Shown one piece after another: positions 8,783 through 17,985 of a DNA stretch of 64,000 nucleotides. Within the stretch, counting starts at the first letter, position 1, and every line of letters starts with the position of its first letter. Location of the stretch: the NCBI GenBank assembly GCA_963733935.1, contig CAVTEQ010000014.1, forward strand, positions 186,001-250,000, given 5' to 3'. This stretch comes from JAHFUA01 sp963733935. Its GTDB lineage: Bacteria > Acidobacteriota > Terriglobia > Terriglobales > Acidobacteriaceae. The notes beneath the pieces were generated by a model. That model was given only the letters and a program-made list of their open reading frames with translations, ran no database searches and was not told where the DNA came from. The translations under genes were made by a program, and so were the position numbers.

Positions 8783-9330
8783 TTCAGCTCGTCTTGTTCT
8801 TCGTCTTCGGAATCATCGCCGTGGTTGCGGCAGTGAACCTGCTGGCGCAGCGCCATCCCATCAACAGCGCGCTGTCGCTGATCGTGGTAATGGCGTCGCT
8901 GGCCGCGCTCTTTCTGCTGATGGGAGCGGAATTCGTGGCCGCCGTCCAGGTGATCGTTTACGCCGGCGCCATCATGGTGTTGTTCATCTTCGTCATCATG
9001 TTGCTCAACGCCGGTGAAGAAGAGCGAACTCCCGGCAGCCGTGTCGCCATGCTTCTGGGATTCCCCGCCGTGATACTGCTGGCCGGCTTCTTGGCCTGGA
9101 CGCTGCTTACGCGCAACCCGCATCCGGTGACGGTAGACCTCGCGGGACGCTTTGTCGGTTCGCCCGCGCTCATCGCCCAACTGTTATTTCGGGATTTTCT
9201 GCTGCCATTCGAGGTCACCTCGGTGCTCATCCTGATCGCAATCATGGGCGCGGTCGTGCTGGCCAGTCCCGCCGGAACCGCAACGGGAGCGGGAAGTCCG
9301 GAACGCCCGCCCGCCAAGAGGGAGGGATAA
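8779..9330 (+). CDS. nuoJ: NADH-quinone oxidoreductase subunit J (cluster 1)
   Basis: NuoJ (ND6) is a five-helix membrane subunit. I placed the start at ATG 8779 (MIQLVLFFVF), which overlaps the nuoH stop as ATGA. The longer frame from 8584 would lie inside nuoH and is rejected. The product is about 183 residues with the conserved AVQVIVYAGAIMVLFIFVIM segment and a short polar tail ending in Pro/Lys/Glu residues. nuoK starts with the ATG directly after the stop codon, at 9331. Confidence 0.94.
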   Translation: MIQLVLFFVFGIIAVVAAVNLLAQRHPINSALSLIVVMASLAALFLLMGAEFVAAVQVIVYAGAIMVLFIFVIMLLNAGEEERTPGSRVAMLLGFPAVILLAGFLAWTLLTRNPHPVTVDLAGRFVGSPALIAQLLFRDFLLPFEVTSVLILIAIMGAVVLASPAGTATGAGSPERPPAKREG

Positions 9331-9633
9331 ATGGTCCCGATCTCCTACTATCTGGCGCTGAGCGCCATCCTGTTTGCGCTGGGCGTGGTCGGTTTCCTGG
9401 TCAAGCGCAACCTGATTACGCTTTTCATGTCGATCGAGCTGATGCTGAACGCCGTGAACCTGGCCTTCGTGGCCTTCGCCTGGCAGTGGAAGTCGCTGAA
9501 CGGACAGGTGTTCGTGTTCTTCGTGATGGTGGTAGCCGCGGCCGAGGCTGCGGTCGGGCTGGCCATCATCATCGCCGTCTTTCGCACCCGCGAGACGTTG
9601 AATGTTGACCGGGTGAATCTGCTGAAGCTATGA
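9331..9633 (+). CDS. nuoK: NADH-quinone oxidoreductase subunit K (cluster 1)
   Basis: NuoK (ND4L) is a three-helix, 100-residue subunit of the proton-translocating arm. The key glutamates of the family are visible in MSIELMLNAVNLAF and in AAAEAAVGLAI. It ends in RTRETLNVDRVNLLKL, a typical C-terminus. Its stop overlaps the nuoL start (ATGA at 9630-9633). Confidence 0.95.
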   Translation: MVPISYYLALSAILFALGVVGFLVKRNLITLFMSIELMLNAVNLAFVAFAWQWKSLNGQVFVFFVMVVAAAEAAVGLAIIIAVFRTRETLNVDRVNLLKL

Positions 9634-11596
9634 GACCTTACCTCCATCTGTGGCTGATCCCGATCCTGCCGCTGGCGGGCGCTGCGATCAACGGCCTGCT
9701 GGGGCGTCGATTCCCCAAGCGCTGGGTCGCGATCGTCGGCAACCTGTTTGTGGGAACAAGCTGCGCCGTGGCATGGTGGGTTTTCGCGCGCTTTCTTAGC
9801 CTGCCGCCGGAGATGGTGCCCTATGTGCGCGATTACGCGACCTGGATTCGCGCCGGCGATTTTTCGGTCAGCTACGGGGTTTATCTCGACCAGCTCTCGA
9901 TGGTGATGGTGCTGGTAGTCACCAGCGTCGGGTTCCTGATCCACATCTACTCGATCGGTTACATGGCGGAAGAAGGCGGCTACTACCGCTTCTTCTCGTA
10001 CCTGAACCTGTTCATGTTTTTCATGCTGACGTTGGTGCTGGCCAACAATTACCTGATGATGTTCATCGGATGGGAGGGCGTGGGGCTGGCGTCGTACCTG
10101 CTGATCGGATTTTTTTTCCTGCGGGACTCGGCCGCGTCGGCTGGCAAGAAGGCGTTCATCGTCAACCGCATCGGCGATTTCGGATTCCTCATCGCGCTGT
10201 TTTTGCTGATCAAGCATTTCGGATTTCTGGATTTCAGCCGGCTCTTCCCCGCCATCTCGAATCTGGGTGTGGAGAACGCCGGTGCCGGCCTGCTGACCAC
10301 TGTCGGCCTGCTGTTACTGATCGGAGCCTGCGGCAAATCAGCGCAGATCCCACTCTACGTCTGGCTGCCGGACGCGATGGAAGGTCCCACGCCAGTATCT
10401 GCGCTGATCCATGCTGCCACCATGGTGACGGCAGGCGTCTACATGGTCGCGCGTTCCAACGTGATCTTCAGCCGTGCCCCCTCGGCGCTGCTGGCCGTTG
10501 CCATCATCGGCTGCCTGACGGCCCTGTTCGCCGCCACCATCGGCATGGCGCAAACCGACATTAAGAAAGTGCTCGCCTATTCCACGATCTCCCAGCTCGG
10601 ATACATGTTCCTGGCCTGCGGCGTCGCGGCCTATCTCGGCGGGCATCTTCCACCTGATGACCCACGCCTTCTTCAAAGGCCTGCTGTTCCTGGGCGCCGG
10701 CTCGGTGATCCACGCGCTCGGCGGTGAGCAGGACATGCGCCGCATGGGCGGCCTGCGCAAACATATTCCGTGGACCTTCTGGACAATGACGGCCGCGACC
10801 TTCGCGATCGCCGGCCTGCCACCCTTCGCCGGCTTCTTCAGCAAGGACGAGATTCTCTGGTCCGCGTTCTCGAGCGAGCACGGAAGCTGGATCTTCTGGG
10901 CAGTCGGGCTGACTCACCGCGTTCTTGACGTCCTTCTACATGTTCCGGCTGTGGTTCCTTACGTTCTTCGGCGAATTTCGTGGCGCGGAAGCGAGTGCCG
11001 GCGAGCATGAAGCCCACGGCCACATCCACGAAAGCCCCAAAGTCATGCTGGTTCCGCTCGTCATACTCGGAGTGCTGTCGGTGATTGGCGGTTGGATCGG
11101 CTGGCCGGAGACGATGGGCGGAACGCAGCGCTTCGACCACTTTCTCGCGCCGGTTTTCAGCGCTCACGCCGAGGAAGCCGCGGTCGCGGCCGCCGAGCAC
11201 AGCAAGGAACTGCTGCTGGCAGGCCTCTCGGTGCTGGCTGCGTTGCTGGGACTCTTCTTCGCCTGGCTTCTCTACCAGCGCCGCCGTGATCTGCCCGACA
11301 AGATCGCCGCAAGCCTCGACGGGCTGTACACAGCGGTCCGCGACAAGTACTACGTGGACGAAGGCTACGCGACCGCTTTCGTACAGCCGCTGATTAAGGG
11401 CTCGAGCTACATCCTGTGGCGCGGCATCGATGCCGGGGCAATTGATGCTACGGCAAACGAGTCGGCGGAAGGCGCGCAACACGTCTCCGACGCGCTTCGT
11501 CATATGCAATCCGGCAACGTGCGCTCGTACGCTGGATGGGTCGCGCTCGGCGCTGCCGCGGTGATCGCCTACATGGTGTACCTGGGGGTGCGATGA
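9630..11596 (+). pseudogene. nuoL: NADH-quinone oxidoreductase subunit L (cluster 1), two +1 frameshifts
   Basis: NuoL (ND5) is the antiporter-like distal proton pump subunit with the long lateral helix. Residues from 9630 are clearly NuoL (MAEEGGYYRFFSYLNLFMFF, then CGKSAQIPLYVWLPDAMEGP). The frame is lost near 10641 (one extra G in GGCGGGCATC) and continues in the next frame as MTHAFFKGLLFLGAGSVIHAL. It is lost again near 10914 (one extra C in ACTCACCGCG) and resumes as SFYMFRLWFLTFFGEF to the stop at 11596. Joined, the product would be about 655 residues of normal architecture. No other lesion is seen. Either the gene is recently broken or these are sequence errors; the intact paralogue is at 19646-21778. 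Confidence 0.85.
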
Positions 11597-13089
11597 TGAG
11601 CGCCTCCATCCTCACCCTCGTCACTTTCGTGCCGCTCCTGGGTGCGCTGCTGCTGATCTTCTTCCCGCGCCGCGATGATCTGGTGCGTTGGTTCGCGCTC
11701 GCGGTGACGCTAGTCGCATTTGTCCTCTCGTTGCATCTGCCACTGCACTTCATGCGCGGGGCGAGTGGCTTTCAGTATGAGATCGACTTCCCTTGGATCG
11801 CCAGCCCCAACATTCACTACCACCTCGGCATCGACGGCATTTCGATGTGGCTGGTGGTGCTGACAACGTTCCTCAGCCCGCTGTGCGTGTTGATCTCGTG
11901 GAAGTCGGTGCACGAACGCGTCAAAGAGTTTTTCATCCTCCTGCTGATCCTGGAAACGGCGCTGATCGGCGTCTTCGTGTCGCTGGACCTGTTCCTCTTT
12001 TATTTCTTTTGGGAAGCCACCCTGATCCCGATGGCTTTGATCATCGGGATGTATGGCCACGCGCGCCGCGTGTATGCCGCGGTGAAGTTTTTCCTGTTCA
12101 CCATGATCGCCTCTGTGTTCATGCTGGCGGCGATCATCTGGCTGTATTCGCGCACCGGAAGCTTCGAGTACGGGGATATCCAGAGGGCGATCCAGAGCGG
12201 CCAGATTGGGTGGGAGGCAGGTCTATGGTGCTTCCTCGGCTTCTTCCTTGCCTTCGCCGTGAAGGTTCCGATCTTCCCCCTGCATACCTGGCTGCCGGAC
12301 GCGCACTTCGAAGCCCCCACTGCTGGTTCCGTCCTGCTGGCGGGTGTGCTGTTGAAGATGGGAACTTATGGTCTCCTGCGCTTCAGCGTCGGCTTGTTCC
12401 CGGAGCAGGCGCGCGGAAACGCATCCTGGATCATGGTGCTCGCGCTTATCGGCATCATCTATGGCGCGCTGGTGGCCATGGTGCAGCCCAATCTCAAGAA
12501 GCTGGTGGCGTACTCCTCGGTGAGCCACCTTGGCTTCGTCGTGCTTGGCATCTTCAGCTTTACCCAGGCGGGTGTGGACGGCGCGGTGTACCAGATGCTG
12601 AACCACGGCGTCTCCACCGGCGCGCTGTTCATGCTGGTGGGCATTCTCTACGAGCGGCGGCACACGTTTGAGATTTCCGAGTTCGGCGGGTTAGCCACGC
12701 CGATGCCCGTCTATGCCACCTTCTTCATGATCATCATGCTGTCCTCGCTGGGGCTGCCGCTGCTTAACGGCTTCGTGGGCGAGTTCCTGGTGCTGAGCGG
12801 CGCATTCCAGGCCAAGGCAGTTTATGGAATCCTGGGAGCCACGGGCGTTATTTGGAGCGCTTGTTATTTGTTGTGGATGTACCAGCGCGTGTTCTTCGGA
12901 AAGGTGAACCAGGACGTCAATGCCACACTGCCTGACATTAGCGCGCGCGAGCGCATTGCGCTCTGGCCGACCGCCCTGGCCGCGCTGGCAATGGGCGTAG
13001 CGCCGCTGCTGTGGCTTAACGCGATTGGGCCGGCAGTGCGCGCGGTTCTCGCGCCCTTGGCGCAAATGGCAGAGGGCCTCGCGCGATGA
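11593..13089 (+). CDS. nuoM: NADH-quinone oxidoreductase subunit M (cluster 1)
   Basis: NuoM (ND4) is an antiporter-like proton-pumping subunit with about 14 helices. The start is taken at ATG 11593, overlapping the nuoL stop. The frame upstream to 11536 lies in nuoL and is rejected. The product is about 498 residues. Diagnostic stretches are FPLHTWLPDAHFEAPTAGS (the conserved lysine/histidine channel region), KKLVAYSSVSHLGF and LPLLNGFVGEFL. nuoN overlaps its stop (ATGA at 13086-13089). Confidence 0.95.
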   Translation: MMSASILTLVTFVPLLGALLLIFFPRRDDLVRWFALAVTLVAFVLSLHLPLHFMRGASGFQYEIDFPWIASPNIHYHLGIDGISMWLVVLTTFLSPLCVLISWKSVHERVKEFFILLLILETALIGVFVSLDLFLFYFFWEATLIPMALIIGMYGHARRVYAAVKFFLFTMIASVFMLAAIIWLYSRTGSFEYGDIQRAIQSGQIGWEAGLWCFLGFFLAFAVKVPIFPLHTWLPDAHFEAPTAGSVLLAGVLLKMGTYGLLRFSVGLFPEQARGNASWIMVLALIGIIYGALVAMVQPNLKKLVAYSSVSHLGFVVLGIFSFTQAGVDGAVYQMLNHGVSTGALFMLVGILYERRHTFEISEFGGLATPMPVYATFFMIIMLSSLGLPLLNGFVGEFLVLSGAFQAKAVYGILGATGVIWSACYLLWMYQRVFFGKVNQDVNATLPDISARERIALWPTALAALAMGVAPLLWLNAIGPAVRAVLAPLAQMAEGLAR

Positions 13090-14525
13090 TCCAGGCGACG
13101 GACTACATCCGCGTGCTCCCCGAGATCGTGCTGACGTTGTTCGGCATCGCGGTAATGATGGCCGAGGCCGCGTTGCCGTCGGGCGCCAGCCGCAAGCCGC
13201 TAGGATGGCTGGCATTCATCGGCACGCTCGCCGCGCTGGCCGCCACCCTTTACCAGGCCCGTTATCCCGGTAGCGCCTTCTTCGACCTGGTGCGGGTTGA
13301 CAGTTTCAGCATCTTCTTCCATTTCCTCATCACGTTCATCGCGGCGCTCGTGGTGCTCGCGTCGTTCGAGTATCTCGACGCGCAGCATATCCGCGCCGGC
13401 GAATATTACGGGCTGATCTTGTTCGGCACGGTGGGCATGGTGCTGATGTCGTCCGCCGTCGAGCTGGTGCTGATTTTTATCGCGCTGGAGATCTCGTCAA
13501 TCTCTACCTACGTGCTGGCGGGATTCCGCCGGCGGGCGCCTTCCAGCATCGAATCTTCGGTCAAGTACTTCCTGCTGGGCTCGTTCGCCACCGCGTTCTT
13601 TCTCTACGGCGTCGCGTTCATGTTCGGCGCTACGGGCACGACCAGAATCTACATGATTGCAGACGCGATGCCGGGCGGGCAGCACTCAGCCATGGTTTTC
13701 GCCGCGGTTGCTTTGATGTTCGTGGGAATGGGATTTAAGGTCGGCGCCGCGCCCTTCCACGTGTGGATCCCGGACGTGTATGAAGGCGCGCCCGCGCCCA
13801 TCGCCGGGCTGATGTCGACTGCGCCCAAAGCCGCGGCCTTCGCGGTTCTGCTGCGCATCTTCTTCGCCGCCGCCACTCCCGGCTGGTTCTGGCCGGTATG
13901 GATTTCGGCCGCGCTCTCCATGACGCTGGGCAACATCTCGGCGCTGGTGCAGGACAACGTCAAACGGCTGCTGGCCTATTCCTCCATCGCCCATGCCGGC
14001 TATCTGCTGGTGGCTTTCGCGGCTGCGCGCGATATCGGCATCTCGGCGGCCATGTTCTACACCGCTGCCTACGCTTTCATGAATGTGGGCGCGTTCGCTG
14101 TGGTCAGCCACTTCGCCTCGGCAGGCGAGCGCTACGTCATGTTGGAAGATTACGCCGGCCTCGGCCGCCGTTCGCCGGCATTGGCAGCCACGCTCACGAT
14201 TTTTCTGCTGTCGCTGATCGGGATCCCCATCACCGGCGGCTTCTTCGCCAAGTTCTACGTTTTCAGCGCCGCGCTGCAATCGAACCTGGTTTGGCTGGTG
14301 ATCATCGCAGTGGTGAACAGCGCCATCGCCGCCTACTACTACCTGCGGATCATCGTGCTGATGTACATGCGCGATGCGCGCGAACCATCGCCGCCAGTGC
14401 AACGTGTCGGGGCGCCGCTGGGCATTGCGCTGGCGCTGAGCGTCGTGGCAACCATCTACCTCGGAGTGTTGCCGGGCCGCGTGCTCGATTACGTCAGCCG
14501 TGGGGCGGCACTGCTGGTGCGGTAA
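13086..14525 (+). CDS. nuoN: NADH-quinone oxidoreductase subunit N (cluster 1)
   Basis: NuoN (ND2) is the third antiporter-like subunit. The 479-residue product contains ISTYVLAGFRRR, PFHVWIPDVYEGAPAPIAG and KRLLAYSSIAHAGYLL, all family signatures. It is the last gene of cluster 1. Its stop lies 7 bases before a hairpin that serves the converging atp genes. Confidence 0.95.
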   Translation: MIQATDYIRVLPEIVLTLFGIAVMMAEAALPSGASRKPLGWLAFIGTLAALAATLYQARYPGSAFFDLVRVDSFSIFFHFLITFIAALVVLASFEYLDAQHIRAGEYYGLILFGTVGMVLMSSAVELVLIFIALEISSISTYVLAGFRRRAPSSIESSVKYFLLGSFATAFFLYGVAFMFGATGTTRIYMIADAMPGGQHSAMVFAAVALMFVGMGFKVGAAPFHVWIPDVYEGAPAPIAGLMSTAPKAAAFAVLLRIFFAAATPGWFWPVWISAALSMTLGNISALVQDNVKRLLAYSSIAHAGYLLVAFAAARDIGISAAMFYTAAYAFMNVGAFAVVSHFASAGERYVMLEDYAGLGRRSPALAATLTIFLLSLIGIPITGGFFAKFYVFSAALQSNLVWLVIIAVVNSAIAAYYYLRIIVLMYMRDAREPSPPVQRVGAPLGIALALSVVATIYLGVLPGRVLDYVSRGAALLVR

Positions 14526-14532
14526 AAGAAAA

Positions 14533-14554
14533 AGCCCCTGCTCGCGCAGGGGCT
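14533..14554 (-). terminator. intrinsic terminator at the convergence of nuo cluster 1 and the atp genes
   Basis: A perfect 8-bp stem (AGCCCCTG / CAGGGGCT) closes a 6-base loop. Read on the minus strand it is followed by a U-rich tract (TTTTTCTTTT), so it terminates the atpZ-I-B-E transcript. On the plus strand there is no U-tract, so it is at best a weak stop for nuoN. Confidence 0.85.
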
Positions 14555-14577
14555 CCGGAGTTTCAAACTCTTCGAAA

Positions 14578-14889
14578 CTATTTTACTTTCGCAAAGATAA
14601 TCACCAGCGTATAAAGCGCCAGGGACTCGATCAGCGCCAGACCGAGAATCAGCGCCAGCTGAATTCCGGCGCGGGCAGAAGGATTTCGCGCCAGCCCCTC
14701 ACAAGCGGCGGCGGTGGCTTTCGATTGCCCGATCCCACAGACTGCGGAAGCGATGGCCATAGCAAAGCCAGAAGTGATAGCTACCCAATTGGTGGCGGAA
14801 GCGGCCGCCTCTCCCCCCTGGGCGAGTACAGGCACGGCAAAGCACATCACTGCCAGTGCCATAAAGATGAAACTGAAAGTGCGCCTCAT
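14578..14889 (-). CDS. atpE: F0F1 ATP synthase subunit c
   Basis: Subunit c forms the rotating ring of the F0 motor. The 103-residue product has an N-terminal signal-like helix (MRRTFSFIFMALAVMCFA...LAQ), which is longer than the usual 75-90 residues. Two membrane helices follow, joined by the polar loop GLARNP (65-70). The ion-binding carboxylate is Glu88 in IESLALY. Gln55 (GIGQ), Ser89 and Tyr93 sit at the positions that coordinate sodium in known Na+-type rings, but the second hydroxyl position is Leu90. The gene is the last of the transcript, and the terminator at 14533-14554 follows. Confidence 0.95.
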   Translation of the reverse strand: MRRTFSFIFMALAVMCFAVPVLAQGGEAAASATNWVAITSGFAMAIASAVCGIGQSKATAAACEGLARNPSARAGIQLALILGLALIESLALYTLVIIFAKVK

Positions 14890-14983
14890 GTTGACATTCT
14901 CCTCTATCAGAATTGCCGCCAGTGGGTGGTTGACGTCATCCTCGTGCAGGCGCCCTCACGCTGAACGGCGAAGCTTTTCCAAA

Positions 14984-15011
14984 GTCAATGTGCCGCAGTC
15001 AATGTGCCGCT
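14984..15011 (-). repeat. 14-bp tandem duplication across the atpB stop codon
   Basis: The plus strand reads GTCAATGTGCCGCA immediately followed by GTCAATGTGCCGCT. The copy nearer atpB encodes its last residues and stop (AAH, TGA), and the second copy repeats the same bases beyond the stop. It is a simple duplication with no effect on the reading frame. Confidence 0.85.
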
Positions 15012-15727
15012 GACACAGCACCAGACAGGTACACGGTCGTCAGGAGCACGAAAATGTAAGCCTGTAAGAGTGACACTCCGATGTGCAACCCCAAAAACGC
15101 CACTGGCACGCCAAGCGGCACCAGCGAAAAAAACACCAGCGTCACCATGTCGCCGGCAAACATATTCGCGAACAAGCGGATGGTGAGCGAGAGCATGCGG
15201 GCGAAGTGGCTGATGAGTTCGATCGGCAACATCAGCCACGCGAGCCACCAAACCGGTCCCAGGAAGTCGGCGGCGTAGTGCACGCCCTTCGCCTTAAACC
15301 CCTGCAGGTTGTAGTACAGGAATGCGATGATGGCGCAGCCCAGCGGAACAGCCGGATTGGCGGTAGGCGACTCGAACCCGGGAACCACTCCCAGCAAGTT
15401 GCAAAGCAGGATGAAACTAAACAAGGTCACCAGGAAGGGCGTGTAGCGCTCGCTGTGATGGCCGATGATCTCTTCACTCTGGTTCTGGATAAAGCCGTGG
15501 AGCCCCTCAACGACGTGCTGCAGGCCCCCAGGACTCTCTACCGATAGCTTTGTGCGCACAAGCACGAAGAACAGCAATAGCAGGACCGTGACGAGGATCT
15601 CCATGGCCACGAAGTTCGTGATGGGCGTCTTGGGATAGGTGGGCCGGATGTGCAGGGCGTGCAGCAACGCCAGCGCGAGCCCACCGAAATATTTGTTCAG
15701 AAGAGCGGTAAGAGGAAGCTGTTCCAT
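14999..15727 (-). CDS. atpB: F0F1 ATP synthase subunit a
   Basis: Subunit a holds the two half-channels that feed ions to the c-ring. The 242-residue product has about six hydrophobic segments. The essential arginine is Arg184 in LTIRLFANMFAGD, and IELISHFARMLSL precedes it. A short N-terminal region without signal peptide matches the family. It is followed after 109 bases by atpE and preceded 24 bases earlier by the atpI-like gene. No atpF, H, A, G, D or C genes are in the window. Confidence 0.95.
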   Translation of the reverse strand: MEQLPLTALLNKYFGGLALALLHALHIRPTYPKTPITNFVAMEILVTVLLLLFFVLVRTKLSVESPGGLQHVVEGLHGFIQNQSEEIIGHHSERYTPFLVTLFSFILLCNLLGVVPGFESPTANPAVPLGCAIIAFLYYNLQGFKAKGVHYAADFLGPVWWLAWLMLPIELISHFARMLSLTIRLFANMFAGDMVTLVFFSLVPLGVPVAFLGLHIGVSLLQAYIFVLLTTVYLSGAVSAAH

Positions 15728-15751
15728 TAAGAAACCGTACTCAGTCCTTAG

Positions 15752-16194
15752 TTAAACGCCGCGCCGCAAAGCCGCGTACAACTCATAAGCCGCTTCCATC
15801 AGGATGGCGCCTACCGGCAAGAACAGGCCGGCAAGAAGGCCGTACAGTCCGTCCCGGGAAATTTTGAATATAGCATAGGCCCCGAGGGCTATCAAAAAGT
15901 AGCGCAGCAGGAAGCGCAGCACTACGCCCTTGCTCGATTGTCGCTCACCAGTCGAGCTTGCACGGTCGGCAAGCGCGCTGACGACGCGCTTCAGCCAGTG
16001 GAAATTAACGAAAGCGATGGCACAGCCAACCACAAATCCGGCGGCTACGATCATCCCGAAGCGCGCCAGCACGGCGACCGTCGCGACTATCCCCAGCCTA
16101 GCATGAAGCGCACGATGCGCGCGTAGGCGCCGGAATAGAAGTCATCGGCAGATTCTGTCATCGGCTGATCGGATGATTGCAAGGTCGATTTCAT
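15752..16194 (-). pseudogene. atpI: ATP synthase I-like membrane protein (AtpI family), one -1 frameshift
   Basis: AtpI-like proteins are small membrane proteins thought to help c-ring assembly or ion supply. The ATG at 16194 overlaps the atpZ stop (ATGA). The first 34 codons (ending RIVRFMLGWG) run into a stop near 16090. The next frame continues IVATVAVLARFGMIVAAGF and then VNFHWLKRVV to 15752. One missing G in the run at 16091-16094 would restore a single ~147-residue protein with four hydrophobic segments. The C-terminal part alone is a 106-codon frame from 16072. Sequence error is as likely as real decay. Confidence 0.75.
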
Positions 16195-16430
16195 TTTGCT
16201 TCCGGCGCGGTGACCGCCCGGATCAATTCGATGAATCCGGCGATGATCCCCAGGATCAGGCCCACCAAATAGAGCCAAGTAGTGTGCAGCCACCTATCGA
16301 GCAGGGTCCCGATCACCCAGCCGATGAAGGTGGAAGCGGGCAGCGCCAGGGCCAAGCTGCTATAGCGCGCGGCCAGCACCAGGAAGCTGCGCTTTTGCGA
16401 ATCGCGGTCGTCGGGTAACGGCGAGGGCAT
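16191..16430 (-). CDS. atpZ: AtpZ/AtpI family protein
   Basis: This 79-residue protein has two membrane helices (LVLAARYSSLALALPASTF and LYLVGLILGIIAGFIELI) joined by a short basic/aromatic loop (GTLLDRWLHTTW). That is the layout of AtpZ/AtpI-type proteins encoded ahead of F0 genes. I set the start at ATG 16430, 5 bases after the nuoN2 stop. The longer frame from 16523 lies inside nuoN2. The ATGA overlap with the next gene and the tight spacing to nuoN2 suggest that complex I and F0 genes share a transcript. Confidence 0.8.
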   Translation of the reverse strand: MPSPLPDDRDSQKRSFLVLAARYSSLALALPASTFIGWVIGTLLDRWLHTTWLYLVGLILGIIAGFIELIRAVTAPEAK

Positions 16431-16434
16431 CGCC

Positions 16435-17985
16435 TCAGCGCAGCATCTGCGCCACCGGGGAGTACTGGGCGATATGCAGCGACCAGTTCGCGGCGCGGAT
16501 GAACGGGTCGGGAACCAGCCCAATGCCGACGGTGGCGACCGCGGTCACAAAGAGCGCCAAGCGCATGCCCGGCGAAAGGCTGACCGGCACAGTGTCCACC
16601 GCCTGCCGCATGAACATGGCGTTCACGACCTTAATGTAGTAGTAGAGCGCCACCGCCACATAGACGACCGCCAATGACGCCAGCGCGTAGTGGCCAGTCT
16701 CGATCAGCGACAGGAAAATGAAGTACTTCCCGTAGAAGCCCGCCAGCGGCGGGATCCCGGCCAGAGACAGCAGGAAGATCATCATCAGCACGGCCTCGGT
16801 CGGCGCTTTGAACCACAGGCCAGAGATATCTTCGAGCTCGTCGCCGATGATCTCGCGGCGGCGCAGCGACGTGATCACCGCAAACACACCCAAGTTCATA
16901 AAGGTGTACACCAGCAGGTAAATCAGAATGCCCTTGATGCCGTCAGGGCTGACGTTCCGCTGGTCGCCCGCGATCAGGCCCAGCAGCATGTAGCCGACGT
17001 GCGCGATCGAGGAGTAAGCGAACAGGCGCTTGAGGTTGGTCTGGGTGAGCGCCGCGAGGTTCCCACCGGTCATGGTGGCGATGGCGACGAACACCAGCAA
17101 CGGCAAATAGAGCGGACGCAACGGATGGATGCCATAGAGGAAGATCCGCAGCAGCAGCGCCCAGGCCGCCGCTTTGCCGGCAACGGACATGAACCCGGTG
17201 ATGGAGGTTGGCGCGCCCTCGTAGGCGTCTGGCGCCCACTGGTGGAAGGGCACAGCGGCGATCTTAAATAAGAGCCCGGTCGCGGTAGTGATCAGCGCCA
17301 GGAAAAGGATCGGGTCTGTCGAGTGCGCGGACACGTATCCATTGAGCACGGCTGCGATTTGCGGGAGCCGCGTGCTGCCGGTGAGGCCATAGAGCAGCGA
17401 CAGTCCATAAGCAAAGATTCCCGAGGAGAACGCACCCAGCAGCAGGTACTTCAGCGATGCTTCATTGGAGCGGCGATCGCGACGCAGGAAGCCGACCAGA
17501 ACATAGGTCGAAATGGCCATCAGTTCCAGGCTGATGAACAGCATGATGAGGTCGGTGCCGCAGGCCATGCCCATCATGCCCACCATCGACAGCAGAATCA
17601 GCGCGTAGAACTCGCCATGGCTCTCTTTCTCGATGTCCAGATAGTGCACGGAGGTAAGAATGGTGATCGCGCCCGCCGCTAGGAACAAATAGAAGAAGTA
17701 GATGGCGAAGGAGTCCATGGCGATGGTGCCGCCGAAGCCGTGCGTGAAGCGGTAGAGGGGGATGCCGCGCGCTTCCGCCATGCGGTACGGCACCTGAATG
17801 CGCAGATAGAGCGCCACCGTCGAAAAAAGGATCCCCAGCAGGGCAGTGACGGCGTTCAGTTGCTTCCACTCCGCTGGGAGCAATAGGTCGATGAGCAGCA
17901 CGCCGAGGGCAAACAGCGTGAGCAACACCATGGGCAACGACAGCGTGTAGTCGAACCCGGTGAAGTATTGTGAGAACGCGGACAC
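16435..17985 (-). CDS. nuoN: NADH-quinone oxidoreductase subunit N (cluster 2)
   Basis: This is the 516-residue second copy of NuoN. It contains ISTYVLVGFLRRD, PFHQWAPDAYEGAPTSITG and KRLFAYSSIAHVGYMLL. The start is a GTG at 17985 that overlaps the nuoM2 stop in the form TAGTG. It is clearly diverged from the copy at 13086-14525, so the two are not a recent duplication. It is the last nuo gene of cluster 2; atpZ follows after 4 bases. Confidence 0.95.
   Translation of the reverse strand: MSAFSQYFTGFDYTLSLPMVLLTLFALGVLLIDLLLPAEWKQLNAVTALLGILFSTVALYLRIQVPYRMAEARGIPLYRFTHGFGGTIAMDSFAIYFFYLFLAAGAITILTSVHYLDIEKESHGEFYALILLSMVGMMGMACGTDLIMLFISLELMAISTYVLVGFLRRDRRSNEASLKYLLLGAFSSGIFAYGLSLLYGLTGSTRLPQIAAVLNGYVSAHSTDPILFLALITTATGLLFKIAAVPFHQWAPDAYEGAPTSITGFMSVAGKAAAWALLLRIFLYGIHPLRPLYLPLLVFVAIATMTGGNLAALTQTNLKRLFAYSSIAHVGYMLLGLIAGDQRNVSPDGIKGILIYLLVYTFMNLGVFAVITSLRRREIIGDELEDISGLWFKAPTEAVLMMIFLLSLAGIPPLAGFYGKYFIFLSLIETGHYALASLAVVYVAVALYYYIKVVNAMFMRQAVDTVPVSLSPGMRLALFVTAVATVGIGLVPDPFIRAANWSLHIAQYSPVAQMLR

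Noticed and set aside
9630..11596. Programmed frameshifting in nuoL1
   Set aside because: Neither site has a slippery heptamer with a downstream stimulator, and two sites in one gene are not expected; error or mutation is simpler.
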